Source: Sva-07 sp963715285
GTDB lineage: Bacteria > Actinomycetota > Acidimicrobiia > Acidimicrobiales > Ilumatobacteraceae
DNA length: 64,000 nt
Assembly: GCA_963715285.1 (NCBI GenBank)
Contig: CAVQRU010000002.1
Coordinates: 1 to 64,000, forward strand
Reading direction: 5' to 3'
The notes beneath the pieces are model-generated. The model made no database searches and was not told where the DNA came from. It worked only from the letters and a program-made list of their open reading frames with translations. Shown here one piece after another: positions 19,769 through 27,800 of this stretch (position 1 is the stretch's first letter; each line of letters begins with the position of its first letter). A program made the position numbers and the translations under genes.

Positions 19769-21772
19769 ATGAACGACTACCTCTTCTTCCTGCTGCTCGG
19801 TACCGGGGCCGGCGCGATCATCGCCGCGTTCGGTCTCGGCCTCGTGATCACCTACCAGGGGTCGGGAGTCGTCAACTTCGGCTACGGAGCGATGGCGACC
19901 TGGTCGGCGTACGTGTATGCGGATCTCCGCCAGGGGAACTACACGTTCCCGATCCCCGGGCTCCCGGCCAGGTACCACTTCGGCGACGACGTCGGCTTCG
20001 CATGGGCGATGGCGCTCGCGTTGCTCACCGCTGCCGTGATGGGCCTCGCCGTCTACCAGTTCGTGTTCCGGCCGCTGCTGAGGGCGCCCGGCCTCGCCAA
20101 GATCGTGGCGAGCATCGGCCTGGTGATCGTCTTCACGGCGCTCATCGAGCGTCGATTCCCCGACAACGCCGGCCTGAGGGTGGATGCGATCCTGCCGCGC
20201 GAGCCGGTCACGTTCGCCGACGGGGTGACCGTGCCCCGCGACGGGTTGTGGCTCGTCCTGGTCGTGGCGCTCATCACCGGCGGTTTCTTCCTCGCCTCGA
20301 AGTACACGCGGCTGGGTCTCGCGACCCGCGCCGCCGCCGGCAACGAGAAGGGAGCGGTCCTGCTCGGCTACTCGCCGAGTGCCCTCGCGCGGGCGAGCTT
20401 CGTCCTCGCTTCACTGGTCGGGGCGCTGATCGTCATCCTCGCATCACCGATGATCCAGCTCTCGTCCGGGGTGTTCACCTTCGGGTTCCTCATCCCCGCG
20501 CTCGGTGCCGCGCTCCTCGGCGGCTTCCGGCACGTCTGGCCGACCGTTGCCGCCGGCCTCGCGATCGGCATGGTGCAGTCGTCGTTCACGAAGATGCAGA
20601 CCGACTTCTCGTGGTTCCCGCAGTACGGGGCCCGTGAGGGCCTCCCGTTCCTGGTGATCATCGTCGCGATGGTCGTGCTGGGCGAGCGGATCCCCGATCG
20701 TGGAACGGTCGACAAGTGGAAGTTGCCCAGGATCCCGCCGGCGAAGGTCACCCCGGCCAGCGTGATCGCGCCGGTGGCGTTGGCGGTCACGGGCCTGTTC
20801 GTGCTCGGGCCCCTGTGGCGCGGTGCCATCATGACCACGACGATCGCGATGGTGCTGGCGTTGTCGTTGGTGCTGCTCACCGGATTCGGCGGGCAGGCGT
20901 CGTTGGCGCAGATGGCGTTCGCAGGCGTCGCCGGGTTCACGTTGTCGAAGCTCGCGATGAACTGGAACATCCCGTTCCCGCTCGCCCCGGTCATGGCCTC
21001 GCTCGTCGCGATGGTGTTCGGTGTCCTGGTCGGGCTGCCGGCGCTCCGCGTCCGCGGGACCAATCTTGCCATCGTCACGTTGGCGGGCGGCGTGGCGATC
21101 TCCGAGTTCATCTTCAAGAACCCGAAGTACGTCGGTGACGCGTCGACCGGTGGGGCCAAGGTGCCGACTCCGCGGATCGGCTCCTGGGACCTCGGCCTGA
21201 TCCTGGGTTCGAACGCTTCGCGACCGATCTTCGGGGTGCTCCTCGTGGTGGTGGCGCTGCTCCTCGCGCTGGCTGTCGCCAACGTGCGCCGGAGTTCGTC
21301 GGGCCGTCGGATGCTGGCGGCTCGGTCCAACGAGCGTGCGGCGAGCGCCAGCGGGGTCGGCGTGGCACGGGTGAAGCTCGAGGTCTTCGCTGCATCGTCG
21401 TTCATCGCCGGGATCGGTGGGTGCCTGATCGCCTACCGGTTCGGCAGCGTGTCGGATGCCTCGTTCGGCACCGTCGCCTCGCTGACTGCGCTGGCCGTGG
21501 CGTATCTGGGTGGGATCACCTGCGTGAGCGGCGCCGCGACGGCGGGGGTCATGGCGACCTCGGGCGTGGCCTTCTTCGCGATGGCAGAGGTCGTCGGCAG
21601 CCTCGGCGAGTGGGCGGTGCTGATCGGGGGCGTGCTCCTGATCCTCACCGCCGTGTTGAACCCGGAGGGGATCGCCGGCGGCGTACGCGCCCGGGCCGGG
21701 CGGCAACGCCGCACCCGCTTGCGCCGGACGAGTCGTGCCACCGTGGCCGTGCCTGCACAGGTGGGTCCCTGA
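19769..21772 (+). CDS. Fused LivH-LivM ABC transporter permease
   Basis: A 667-aa protein in which the two permeases normally encoded by livH and livM are joined. Residues about 1-310 are LivH-like (GLGLVITYQGSGVVNFGYGA; FRPLLRAPGLAKIVASIGL). Residues about 330-650 are LivM-like (LVLLTGFGGQASLAQMAF, VGLPALRVRGTNLAIVTLA, ARSNERAASASGVGVARVK). Around 16 transmembrane helices are expected. It forms the membrane channel of the Liv transporter with the ATPases encoded immediately downstream (1-nt gap to livG). The same fusion occurs in the second Liv system of this window. Confidence 0.88.
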   Translation: MNDYLFFLLLGTGAGAIIAAFGLGLVITYQGSGVVNFGYGAMATWSAYVYADLRQGNYTFPIPGLPARYHFGDDVGFAWAMALALLTAAVMGLAVYQFVFRPLLRAPGLAKIVASIGLVIVFTALIERRFPDNAGLRVDAILPREPVTFADGVTVPRDGLWLVLVVALITGGFFLASKYTRLGLATRAAAGNEKGAVLLGYSPSALARASFVLASLVGALIVILASPMIQLSSGVFTFGFLIPALGAALLGGFRHVWPTVAAGLAIGMVQSSFTKMQTDFSWFPQYGAREGLPFLVIIVAMVVLGERIPDRGTVDKWKLPRIPPAKVTPASVIAPVALAVTGLFVLGPLWRGAIMTTTIAMVLALSLVLLTGFGGQASLAQMAFAGVAGFTLSKLAMNWNIPFPLAPVMASLVAMVFGVLVGLPALRVRGTNLAIVTLAGGVAISEFIFKNPKYVGDASTGGAKVPTPRIGSWDLGLILGSNASRPIFGVLLVVVALLLALAVANVRRSSSGRRMLAARSNERAASASGVGVARVKLEVFAASSFIAGIGGCLIAYRFGSVSDASFGTVASLTALAVAYLGGITCVSGAATAGVMATSGVAFFAMAEVVGSLGEWAVLIGGVLLILTAVLNPEGIAGGVRARAGRQRRTRLRRTSRATVAVPAQVGP

Positions 21773-21773
21773 A

Positions 21774-22604
21774 GTGGCGCTGCTCGAGACCCGCGGTCTG
21801 AGCGTGGCGTACGGCGGAATCTACGCGAACGATGCGGTCGACCTCACGTGCGAACCCGGAACGATCGTCGGACTCATCGGCCCCAACGGAGCGGGAAAGA
21901 CCACGTTCATCGACGCGATCACCGGGTTCACTCCGCTCACGGCCGGCTCGGTGTCCTTCGACGGAACCGATCTCGGCGGCAAGCGCCCCAACGAACGCGC
22001 GCAACTCGGCCTCCTCCGCACGTTCCAGTCGCTCGAGCTGTTCGAGGACCTGACCGTCAGCGACAACCTCATGGTGGCAGCCGAGCGGCCGCGCTGGTAC
22101 TCGCTGCTCGCCGACGTGTTCCATCCGAGGCGGAACGATGTCGGTGCGGCCGGACGCGTCGAGCAGGCGTTGGACGCGCTCGGGATCCGTGACATCGCCG
22201 ACACCCATCCGGGCGAACTGAGTCACGGCCAGCGAAAGCTGGTCGGCGTTGCCCGTGCGCTGGCCGCCTCCCCCAAGCTCCTCCTGTTGGACGAACCCGC
22301 CGCGGGGCTGGACACCGCCGAGAGCCGGCAACTCGGCGATCACCTCCGGAGCTTCCTCGACCTGGGCGTGAGCCTCTTCCTGATCGACCACGACATGGGC
22401 CTGGTCCTCGACGTGTGCGACGACGTCTACGTCCTCGACTTCGGCAAGGTCATCGCGCACGGCCCGCCGGCTGACATCCGGACCGATCCGGTGGTGATCG
22501 CTGCCTACCTGGGCGAGTCGACCGAGAGGGTCCCGGTCGGGACGGACACGCAGGCACCGGGACCGAACCCCGCGACCGATCGGGAGGTCGCCCGCGATGT
22601 CTGA
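21774..22604 (+). CDS. livG: LivG-type ABC transporter ATP-binding protein
   Basis: A 276-aa ATPase. The GTG at 21774 lies 1 nt after the permease stop, and the sequence VALLETRGLSVAYGGIYAN is a normal LivG start. Walker A is GLIGPNGAGKTTF, the signature is ELSHGQRKLVGVARAL, Walker B is KLLLLDEPAAGLD, and the switch His lies in FLIDHDMGLV. The insertion between Walker A and signature (RTFQSLELFEDLTV) is typical of LivG. It powers uptake with LivF, whose start overlaps this gene by 8 nt. The C-terminal tail is Pro/Thr-rich. Confidence 0.9.
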   Translation: MALLETRGLSVAYGGIYANDAVDLTCEPGTIVGLIGPNGAGKTTFIDAITGFTPLTAGSVSFDGTDLGGKRPNERAQLGLLRTFQSLELFEDLTVSDNLMVAAERPRWYSLLADVFHPRRNDVGAAGRVEQALDALGIRDIADTHPGELSHGQRKLVGVARALAASPKLLLLDEPAAGLDTAESRQLGDHLRSFLDLGVSLFLIDHDMGLVLDVCDDVYVLDFGKVIAHGPPADIRTDPVVIAAYLGESTERVPVGTDTQAPGPNPATDREVARDV

Positions 22605-23355
22605 CGAACTGCTGATCGACGTACGCGGGCTCCACGCGGGATACGAATCGGTTCCCGTCGTCCGTGATGTCACGTTGAACGTCGGGCCGGGCGAAGTCGT
22701 CGTGCTCCTGGGCCCGAACGGTGCCGGCAAGACCACCACACTCCTCACGATCTCGGGTCTGCTCGCTCCGCTGGCCGGGAGCGTCGAGGTACTGGGTGCA
22801 GTGGTCGACGGCCGCCGACCACACCTCGTGGCTCGTCGAGGGCTGGCTCACGTGCCCGAGGACCGCTCGCTCTTCTTCGACCTCACTGTCGACGAGAACA
22901 TCCGTCTCGGGCTCACGGGCGGCCACCGGTCGAGACGCCACGCGCACGACCGGGCCATGGAGCTGATGCCCGCTCTGCGGCCACTCGCCAAGCGACGCGC
23001 TGGGTTGCTGTCGGGAGGCGAGCAGCAGATGCTGGCGATGGCGCGGGCGTTGGTGTCCGAGCCGCGGTGCATGCTCGTCGACGAGATGAGCCTCGGCCTG
23101 GCGCCGATGATCGTCGAGCAGTTGCTGCCGATCGTTCGTTCGATCGCCGACGAGACGGGGTGCGGCATCCTCCTCGTCGAGCAGCACGTTCACATGGCCC
23201 TGGAGGTCGCGGACCGTGGGTACGTCCTCGGCCACGGTGAGATGGTGCTGGAGGGATCGGTCGAAGCGCTCTCGTCGAGTCGTCATCTGATCGAGGCGAG
23301 CTACCTCGGCGAAGCGGAGTTCGACCAGGTCGCTGATCCGGGTCGTGCTCGGTGA
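22597..23355 (+). CDS. livF: LivF-type ABC transporter ATP-binding protein
   Basis: A 252-aa ATPase closing the Liv operon. Walker A is LLGPNGAGKTTTL, the Q-loop region is HVPEDRSLFFDLTVDEN, the signature LLSGGEQQMLAMARAL, Walker B CMLVDEMSLGLAP and the H-loop LLVEQHVHMAL. The pattern DEMSLGLAP and the EQHV switch are LivF hallmarks. The gene overlaps livG by 8 nt, indicating translational coupling and a heterodimeric ATPase pair. Confidence 0.92.
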   Translation: MSDELLIDVRGLHAGYESVPVVRDVTLNVGPGEVVVLLGPNGAGKTTTLLTISGLLAPLAGSVEVLGAVVDGRRPHLVARRGLAHVPEDRSLFFDLTVDENIRLGLTGGHRSRRHAHDRAMELMPALRPLAKRRAGLLSGGEQQMLAMARALVSEPRCMLVDEMSLGLAPMIVEQLLPIVRSIADETGCGILLVEQHVHMALEVADRGYVLGHGEMVLEGSVEALSSSRHLIEASYLGEAEFDQVADPGRAR

Positions 23356-23407
23356 CCTAGGATCTGCGCAAGGGAATCATCGAGGTGGCGATCCGGGGGG
23401 TCGAGGG

Positions 23408-23869
23408 GTGCACAAGACGTTGATCGTGGCGAATCGCACCGTCGGTGGAGACGAGCTGGCTGCCGAGGTCCGTCGGCGTGTCGACGCGGGGGAGTACGTG
23501 TTCCACCTGGTCGTGCCCGTCGCCAGTCCCGTGTCGTCGGCGGTCGCCATCGGCGTCGCCGCGGGCGACGCCGCGAACCTGTCGCCCACGGCGTCGTTCG
23601 AGGTCGCCGACGAACGCCGCATCGCCCGCGATCGTCTCGCGTTCGGACTCGAGTGGCTCGCGTCACTCGGCGCCACCGCGACCGGCGAGCTGTCCACCGA
23701 GTGCGATCCTGCCGCTGCGGTCGCCCGAATCGTCGACTCCGAACACGTCGACGAGATCATCGTGTCGACCTTGCCGACCACGATCTCGCGGTGGCTCCAC
23801 CAGGACCTGCCACACCGAATCGAACGCAAGGTGAAGCTTCCGGTCACGGTCGTGACCGGCACCGGCTGA
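23408..23869 (+). CDS. Universal-stress-protein-like small protein
   Basis: A 153-aa protein starting with GTG at 23408 (VHKTLIVANRTVGGDELAAEV), after a G-rich sequence. The alternating beta-alpha pattern (TLIVANRT, YVFHLVVPVA, VDEIIVSTLPTTISRWL, LPVTVVTGTG) fits a Rossmann-like USP or adenine-nucleotide alpha-hydrolase fold. The ATP-binding G-x2-G-x9-G motif of UspA is not clear, so nucleotide binding is uncertain. It stands between the Liv operon and the MBL-GAF gene. Role unknown, perhaps stress-related. Confidence 0.55.
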   Translation: MHKTLIVANRTVGGDELAAEVRRRVDAGEYVFHLVVPVASPVSSAVAIGVAAGDAANLSPTASFEVADERRIARDRLAFGLEWLASLGATATGELSTECDPAAAVARIVDSEHVDEIIVSTLPTTISRWLHQDLPHRIERKVKLPVTVVTGTG

Positions 23870-23939
23870 CGCCGTCGTCCGTCGTGCTGCGCCGAGAAAC
23901 CGGTGTGGCCCCGTACAGTCATCACAGGGAGGATCGCGG

Positions 23940-25742
23940 ATGCAGGTGACGTTCTGGGGAACACGAGGCTCGATCGCCAAGGCCGGTCCGGGCACGGTGC
24001 GCTATGGCGGCAACACGTCGTGTGTGTCGGTCCGTTCCGATGCCGGAACGCAACTGGTCATCGACTGCGGGACCGGTGCCCACGGCCTCGGACAGCACCT
24101 GATCGCGACGGCCGACGGCCAGCCGGTGGACGGCCACATCCTGATCAGTCACACCCACTGGGATCACATCCAGGGGTTGCCGTTCTTCGCGCCCCTGTTC
24201 GTGCAGGGCAACACCTGGGACATCTACGGCCCGAGCGGTCTCGGAGGTTCGCTCGGCGAGATCCTCGCCGGTCAGATGGAGTACCGCTACTTCCCGGTCG
24301 AGATCGGCCAGCTGTCGGCCCACGTCGAACATCACGACCTCGTCGAGGGCGCCCTGGAGATCGACGACGTCACCGTCCTCACCCAGTACCTCAACCACCC
24401 GGCGCTCACGCTCGGCTACCGGATCGAGGTCGACGGTGCCGTCGTCGTGTACTCCTCCGACCACGAGCCGTACGACCAGGAGCTCGCGGTGGGAGGAGAC
24501 CTCGGTCGGAACCGCCACGACGACGCCCACGCCAGCTTCGTCGCCGGCGCCGACCTGCTGATCCACGATGCGCAGTACCTCGGCGCGGAGTACCCCGCCC
24601 ACGTCGGCTGGGGTCACAGCACCGTCGAGTACGTCGTCGACCTCGCTCGACGCGCCGGCGTTCACCGTGTCGCCCTCTTCCACCACGATCCGGGCCGCAC
24701 CGATGACCAGCTCGATCGACTCCTGGAACTCGCCCGCACCCATGCCAGGATGTCGGGCTACGACGGCGAGATCCTCGCCGCCACGGAAGGGCGCACGATC
24801 GACGTCCGTGGTGAGCGGCCGAAGCAGTTGCGGCCCGGTGCACCGGCCGCGTCGGCGGTGGCGTCAGCGCTCGGCTCGTACTCCAAACTCGCCGTCGTCT
24901 GCGCGCGGACCCAGGAGATCGCCGAGACCCTGGCCGGCGCGGCGCGCGCCGAGCACCTCGAGGTCGTCGCCACCGCTGACCTGCGCGAGGCGTTCGCCGC
25001 CGTGAGCGCACGCGAGCCGGGAATCGTGCTCGTCGAGGCGATCGACGACGACCGAGAATTCGACCTCGTCGAAGCGATTCGCAATCTCGGCACGTCGAAC
25101 GGATCCCGCGTCCCGATCATCATGGTGGGCCAGACCGAATCGCGGTGGCGGGTGGATGCGGACGAGACCCGCATCACCGAGTGGCTCGTCTGGCCGGCGA
25201 GCCCGTTCTTCCTGCGCACGAAGCTCCGCGCCTGGTTGCTGCGGCGATCGAGCCGCTGGCAGAACGCACCGCTGCCGGACGACGAGCCCCAGCGGATCGA
25301 GGCCCTCCACCGTCTCGGAGTCCTCGACACGGCGCCCGAGCCGCGGTTCGATCGCCACGCCGACGAGGTCCGCGCGGCCCTCGACGTCCCCATCGCGCTC
25401 GTGAGCCTGGTCGACGTCGACCGGCAGTGGTTCAAGTCGCACCGCGGCGTCGACGTCGTCGAGACGCCACGAGAAATGTCGCTGTGCGCTCACGCCATCC
25501 TCGGCTCCGACGTGCTGCAAGTCGAGGACACCCTGGCCGATCCCCGATTCGCCGACAATCCGTTGGTCGCCGGAGAACCTCGTCTTCGCTTCTACGCCGG
25601 CATGCCGCTCACGCTCGATGACGGCAGCCGTGTCGGCACGCTCTGCGTCGCCGACTACCGGCCCCGCCACCTCGACGACGTCCAGCTCGCGACGCTTCGT
25701 CGGGTCGCCGCCTCGGTCACGACGGAACTCCAGGGCGGATAG
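23940..25742 (+). CDS. Metallo-beta-lactamase-fold hydrolase fused to a pseudo-receiver and a GAF domain
   Basis: A 600-aa three-domain protein. Residues about 1-290 are an MBL-fold hydrolase (MQVTFWGTRGSIAKAG; metal motif HTHWDH at 71-76; later Asp/His in SSDHEP and VALFHHDPG), close to phosphodiesterase-like PhnP/RNase Z relatives. Residues about 315-430 resemble a response-regulator receiver, but the phospho-Asp position reads GIVLVEAID and the conserved Lys is replaced in VWPASPF, so it probably is not phosphorylated. Residues about 440-598 are a GAF domain of the kind at the front of sensor proteins (RLGVLDTAPEPRFD; SLVDVDRQWFKSHRGVD; MSLCAHAIL; GTLCVADYRPR). Inference: a hydrolase whose activity is tuned by a small ligand or redox state sensed by GAF. 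Confidence 0.82.
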   Translation: MQVTFWGTRGSIAKAGPGTVRYGGNTSCVSVRSDAGTQLVIDCGTGAHGLGQHLIATADGQPVDGHILISHTHWDHIQGLPFFAPLFVQGNTWDIYGPSGLGGSLGEILAGQMEYRYFPVEIGQLSAHVEHHDLVEGALEIDDVTVLTQYLNHPALTLGYRIEVDGAVVVYSSDHEPYDQELAVGGDLGRNRHDDAHASFVAGADLLIHDAQYLGAEYPAHVGWGHSTVEYVVDLARRAGVHRVALFHHDPGRTDDQLDRLLELARTHARMSGYDGEILAATEGRTIDVRGERPKQLRPGAPAASAVASALGSYSKLAVVCARTQEIAETLAGAARAEHLEVVATADLREAFAAVSAREPGIVLVEAIDDDREFDLVEAIRNLGTSNGSRVPIIMVGQTESRWRVDADETRITEWLVWPASPFFLRTKLRAWLLRRSSRWQNAPLPDDEPQRIEALHRLGVLDTAPEPRFDRHADEVRAALDVPIALVSLVDVDRQWFKSHRGVDVVETPREMSLCAHAILGSDVLQVEDTLADPRFADNPLVAGEPRLRFYAGMPLTLDDGSRVGTLCVADYRPRHLDDVQLATLRRVAASVTTELQGG

Positions 25743-25760
25743 CCGGGCGCGCCGGCCCCG

Positions 25761-26834
25761 TCACTCGGTCGAGTCGGCGTATGCCTCGACGATCGGCGAC
25801 AGCTCGTCGGGGGAGGCGCCGTGCATGATCACCGCGTCGGCGCCGAGTTCGAGCTGATCGCGCACGGCACTCGCGCACCGGGCCGCTGAGCCGGACGCCG
25901 ACGGTGCCAGCCACTCGTCGGGGATCAGCGTGGCGATGTGTTCGAGCTGTTCGGTCGTGGCATCGACGTCGATCGCCGACCGGAAACCGGCGACCATCTC
26001 GTCGGCCCGGAACGTCGCGAGCACCGCGGGGTCCCACCGGTTGGTGTCGACCATCAGGTCGCCGTATGCCTGGAGGTACGTCGCGAGTCGTCCCACCGTC
26101 TTCTTCAGGCGGACCGGCTCGGGAAGGTGATCGCCGATCGTGGCGAAGCACGACCACACGGTGACGGCGTCGGGGTCGCGGCCGGCCCGTTCGGCGGCGT
26201 CCTTCACGGTCCGCACGCATCGCTGGAGCGTCTCGTCGGTGAAGAACGTGTGCAGGATGACGTGGTCGAACGCCCGCCCGCCGAGTTCGAGCGAGTTCGG
26301 CCCGAACGCCACCAGGGCGAGTGGGATGTCCTCGTCGAAGGTCGGATCGAGTCGGAGGACCGGATACGACCCGATCGGGCTGTCGTTGCCGATGATCGTG
26401 TCGCCGTGCCACAGTCGCCGCATCACTGCGGCGAAGTCCTCCATCTGGGCCGTCGTGATCCTGGGAATGCCGTAGGCGTCGAACATCGGGCCGATGCCGC
26501 GGCCGATCCCGAGTACGAACCGGCCGCCGGTGAGCCGGTGCATCGTCGTGGCGTACGACGCGGTGACCATCGGGTGGCGCGTGTTGTGGTTGGTGGCGCC
26601 CGTGATGATCCTCAGGTTGGTGGAGGCGACCGCGGCGGCTCCCGACAGCGTGACCGCCTCCTTGACGTTGAAGCGTTCGCTGATGAACACACTGCCGAGG
26701 CCGAGTTCCTCGGCCCGCCGACACTCCTCGACCAGGTCGCGCGGGTTCTGGGCGCCGCCGGCGAGCGTGTAGAAGCCCAGTTCGGGGAATCTCGGTGCGC
26801 CGGCGGTCTCGACCGCGGCCGTGTGGTCGGTCAC
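25761..26834 (-). CDS. LLM-class (F420-dependent) flavin oxidoreductase
   Basis: A 357-aa protein of the luciferase-like monooxygenase superfamily, TIM-barrel fold. The GTG at 26834 is chosen because it forms a GTGA overlap with the stop of the upstream esterase gene. Family features: LGFYTLAGGAQNPRDLVEECRRAEELGLGSVFISERF, then RIITGATNHNTRHP, then RFVLGIGRGIGPMFDAYGIP (cofactor-binding region) and a C-terminal GADAVIMHGASPDE. Members in actinobacteria use coenzyme F420 or FMN. The substrate is unknown; coupling to an alpha/beta hydrolase suggests a shared catabolic step. Confidence 0.85.
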   Translation of the reverse strand: MTDHTAAVETAGAPRFPELGFYTLAGGAQNPRDLVEECRRAEELGLGSVFISERFNVKEAVTLSGAAAVASTNLRIITGATNHNTRHPMVTASYATTMHRLTGGRFVLGIGRGIGPMFDAYGIPRITTAQMEDFAAVMRRLWHGDTIIGNDSPIGSYPVLRLDPTFDEDIPLALVAFGPNSLELGGRAFDHVILHTFFTDETLQRCVRTVKDAAERAGRDPDAVTVWSCFATIGDHLPEPVRLKKTVGRLATYLQAYGDLMVDTNRWDPAVLATFRADEMVAGFRSAIDVDATTEQLEHIATLIPDEWLAPSASGSAARCASAVRDQLELGADAVIMHGASPDELSPIVEAYADSTE

Positions 26835-27745
26835 GCCGTCACCGGTGCCGGTGCCGGTGCCGGGACACGGGAGCGCATGAACACCGCCGCTCGAACCAGC
26901 GCCTCGGTCGCCTCGGGGACGACCCGGGCGAACATCGGGTACACGTGCCACATGCCGTCGGCGAGATCGAGCGTCACGTCGACGCCGGCCTCGCGAGCGC
27001 GTGCCGCGAGCCGGGTGGAATCCGACAGCAACACCTCGTCCATCCCCGTCTGGATCAACATCGGGGGCAGGCCCGACAGGTCGGCGAACAGCGGTGAGAC
27101 TCCCGGATCGTCGAGCGACACGTCGCCGGCGTAGACCCGTCCTGTCTCGGCGATCTTCGCGCCGTCGATCATCGGGTCGGCGTCGGCTCGCGTGATCACC
27201 GACTCGCCCGAGCCCGTGAGATCGGTCCACGGCGACAGCAGGTACACCGCGCCCGGAAGCGGATCGCCGGCGTCGCGCAGTGCGCACAGCGTCGACAGCG
27301 TCGCACCGCCCCCGGCCGAATCGCCGGCGATCGTGACCAGTGCGGGATCGATGTCGGCGACGAGCGAACGGTAGGCGGCGATGCAGTCCTCGATCGCCGC
27401 TGGGTAGACGTGTTCGGGCGCGAGGCGGTACTCGATCACGGTCGCGGTGGCCGATGCCCGCCTGGCCAGGTTGGCGACCATTGCGATGTGGCTGCGCGGT
27501 GAGCCGACGACGTAGCCGCCGCCGTGGATGTAGAACAGGTGTCGGGTCGGTGGCACCAGCGTGGGCGTTGCGATGATCGCCGGCACCCCACCGACGAGCG
27601 TGTCGACGTACTCCACGTGGCGCGGTCGTGGGAGACGATCGACCTGGTCCATGCGCGCTCGCGCCTCCTCGATCGGCATCTCGTCGGCGCTCGCGACCCG
27701 GCGGAGCGCCCGTCGGACGAGGCGGGCGCGACGTGAGATCGACAT
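26831..27745 (-). CDS. Alpha/beta hydrolase, hormone-sensitive-lipase-type esterase
   Basis: A 304-aa esterase. The oxyanion-hole motif HGGGYVVGSPRSH, the nucleophile elbow TIAGDSAGGGA and the catalytic Asp/His region (QTGMDEVLLSDS; DGMWHVYPMF) are all present, as in family IV/HSL esterases acting on short-chain esters. There is no signal peptide. It lies 55 nt downstream of ppc on the same strand and overlaps the LLM oxidoreductase by 4 nt, so the two are translationally coupled. The C-terminus is a short Ala-Pro repeat (PAPAPAP). Confidence 0.88.
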   Translation of the reverse strand: MSISRRARLVRRALRRVASADEMPIEEARARMDQVDRLPRPRHVEYVDTLVGGVPAIIATPTLVPPTRHLFYIHGGGYVVGSPRSHIAMVANLARRASATATVIEYRLAPEHVYPAAIEDCIAAYRSLVADIDPALVTIAGDSAGGGATLSTLCALRDAGDPLPGAVYLLSPWTDLTGSGESVITRADADPMIDGAKIAETGRVYAGDVSLDDPGVSPLFADLSGLPPMLIQTGMDEVLLSDSTRLAARAREAGVDVTLDLADGMWHVYPMFARVVPEATEALVRAAVFMRSRVPAPAPAPVTA

Positions 27746-27800
27746 GTCGACCGATCCTACGACGACCCCTGCGACGGTCCCGAGTCGTCGGGACCGTTCG

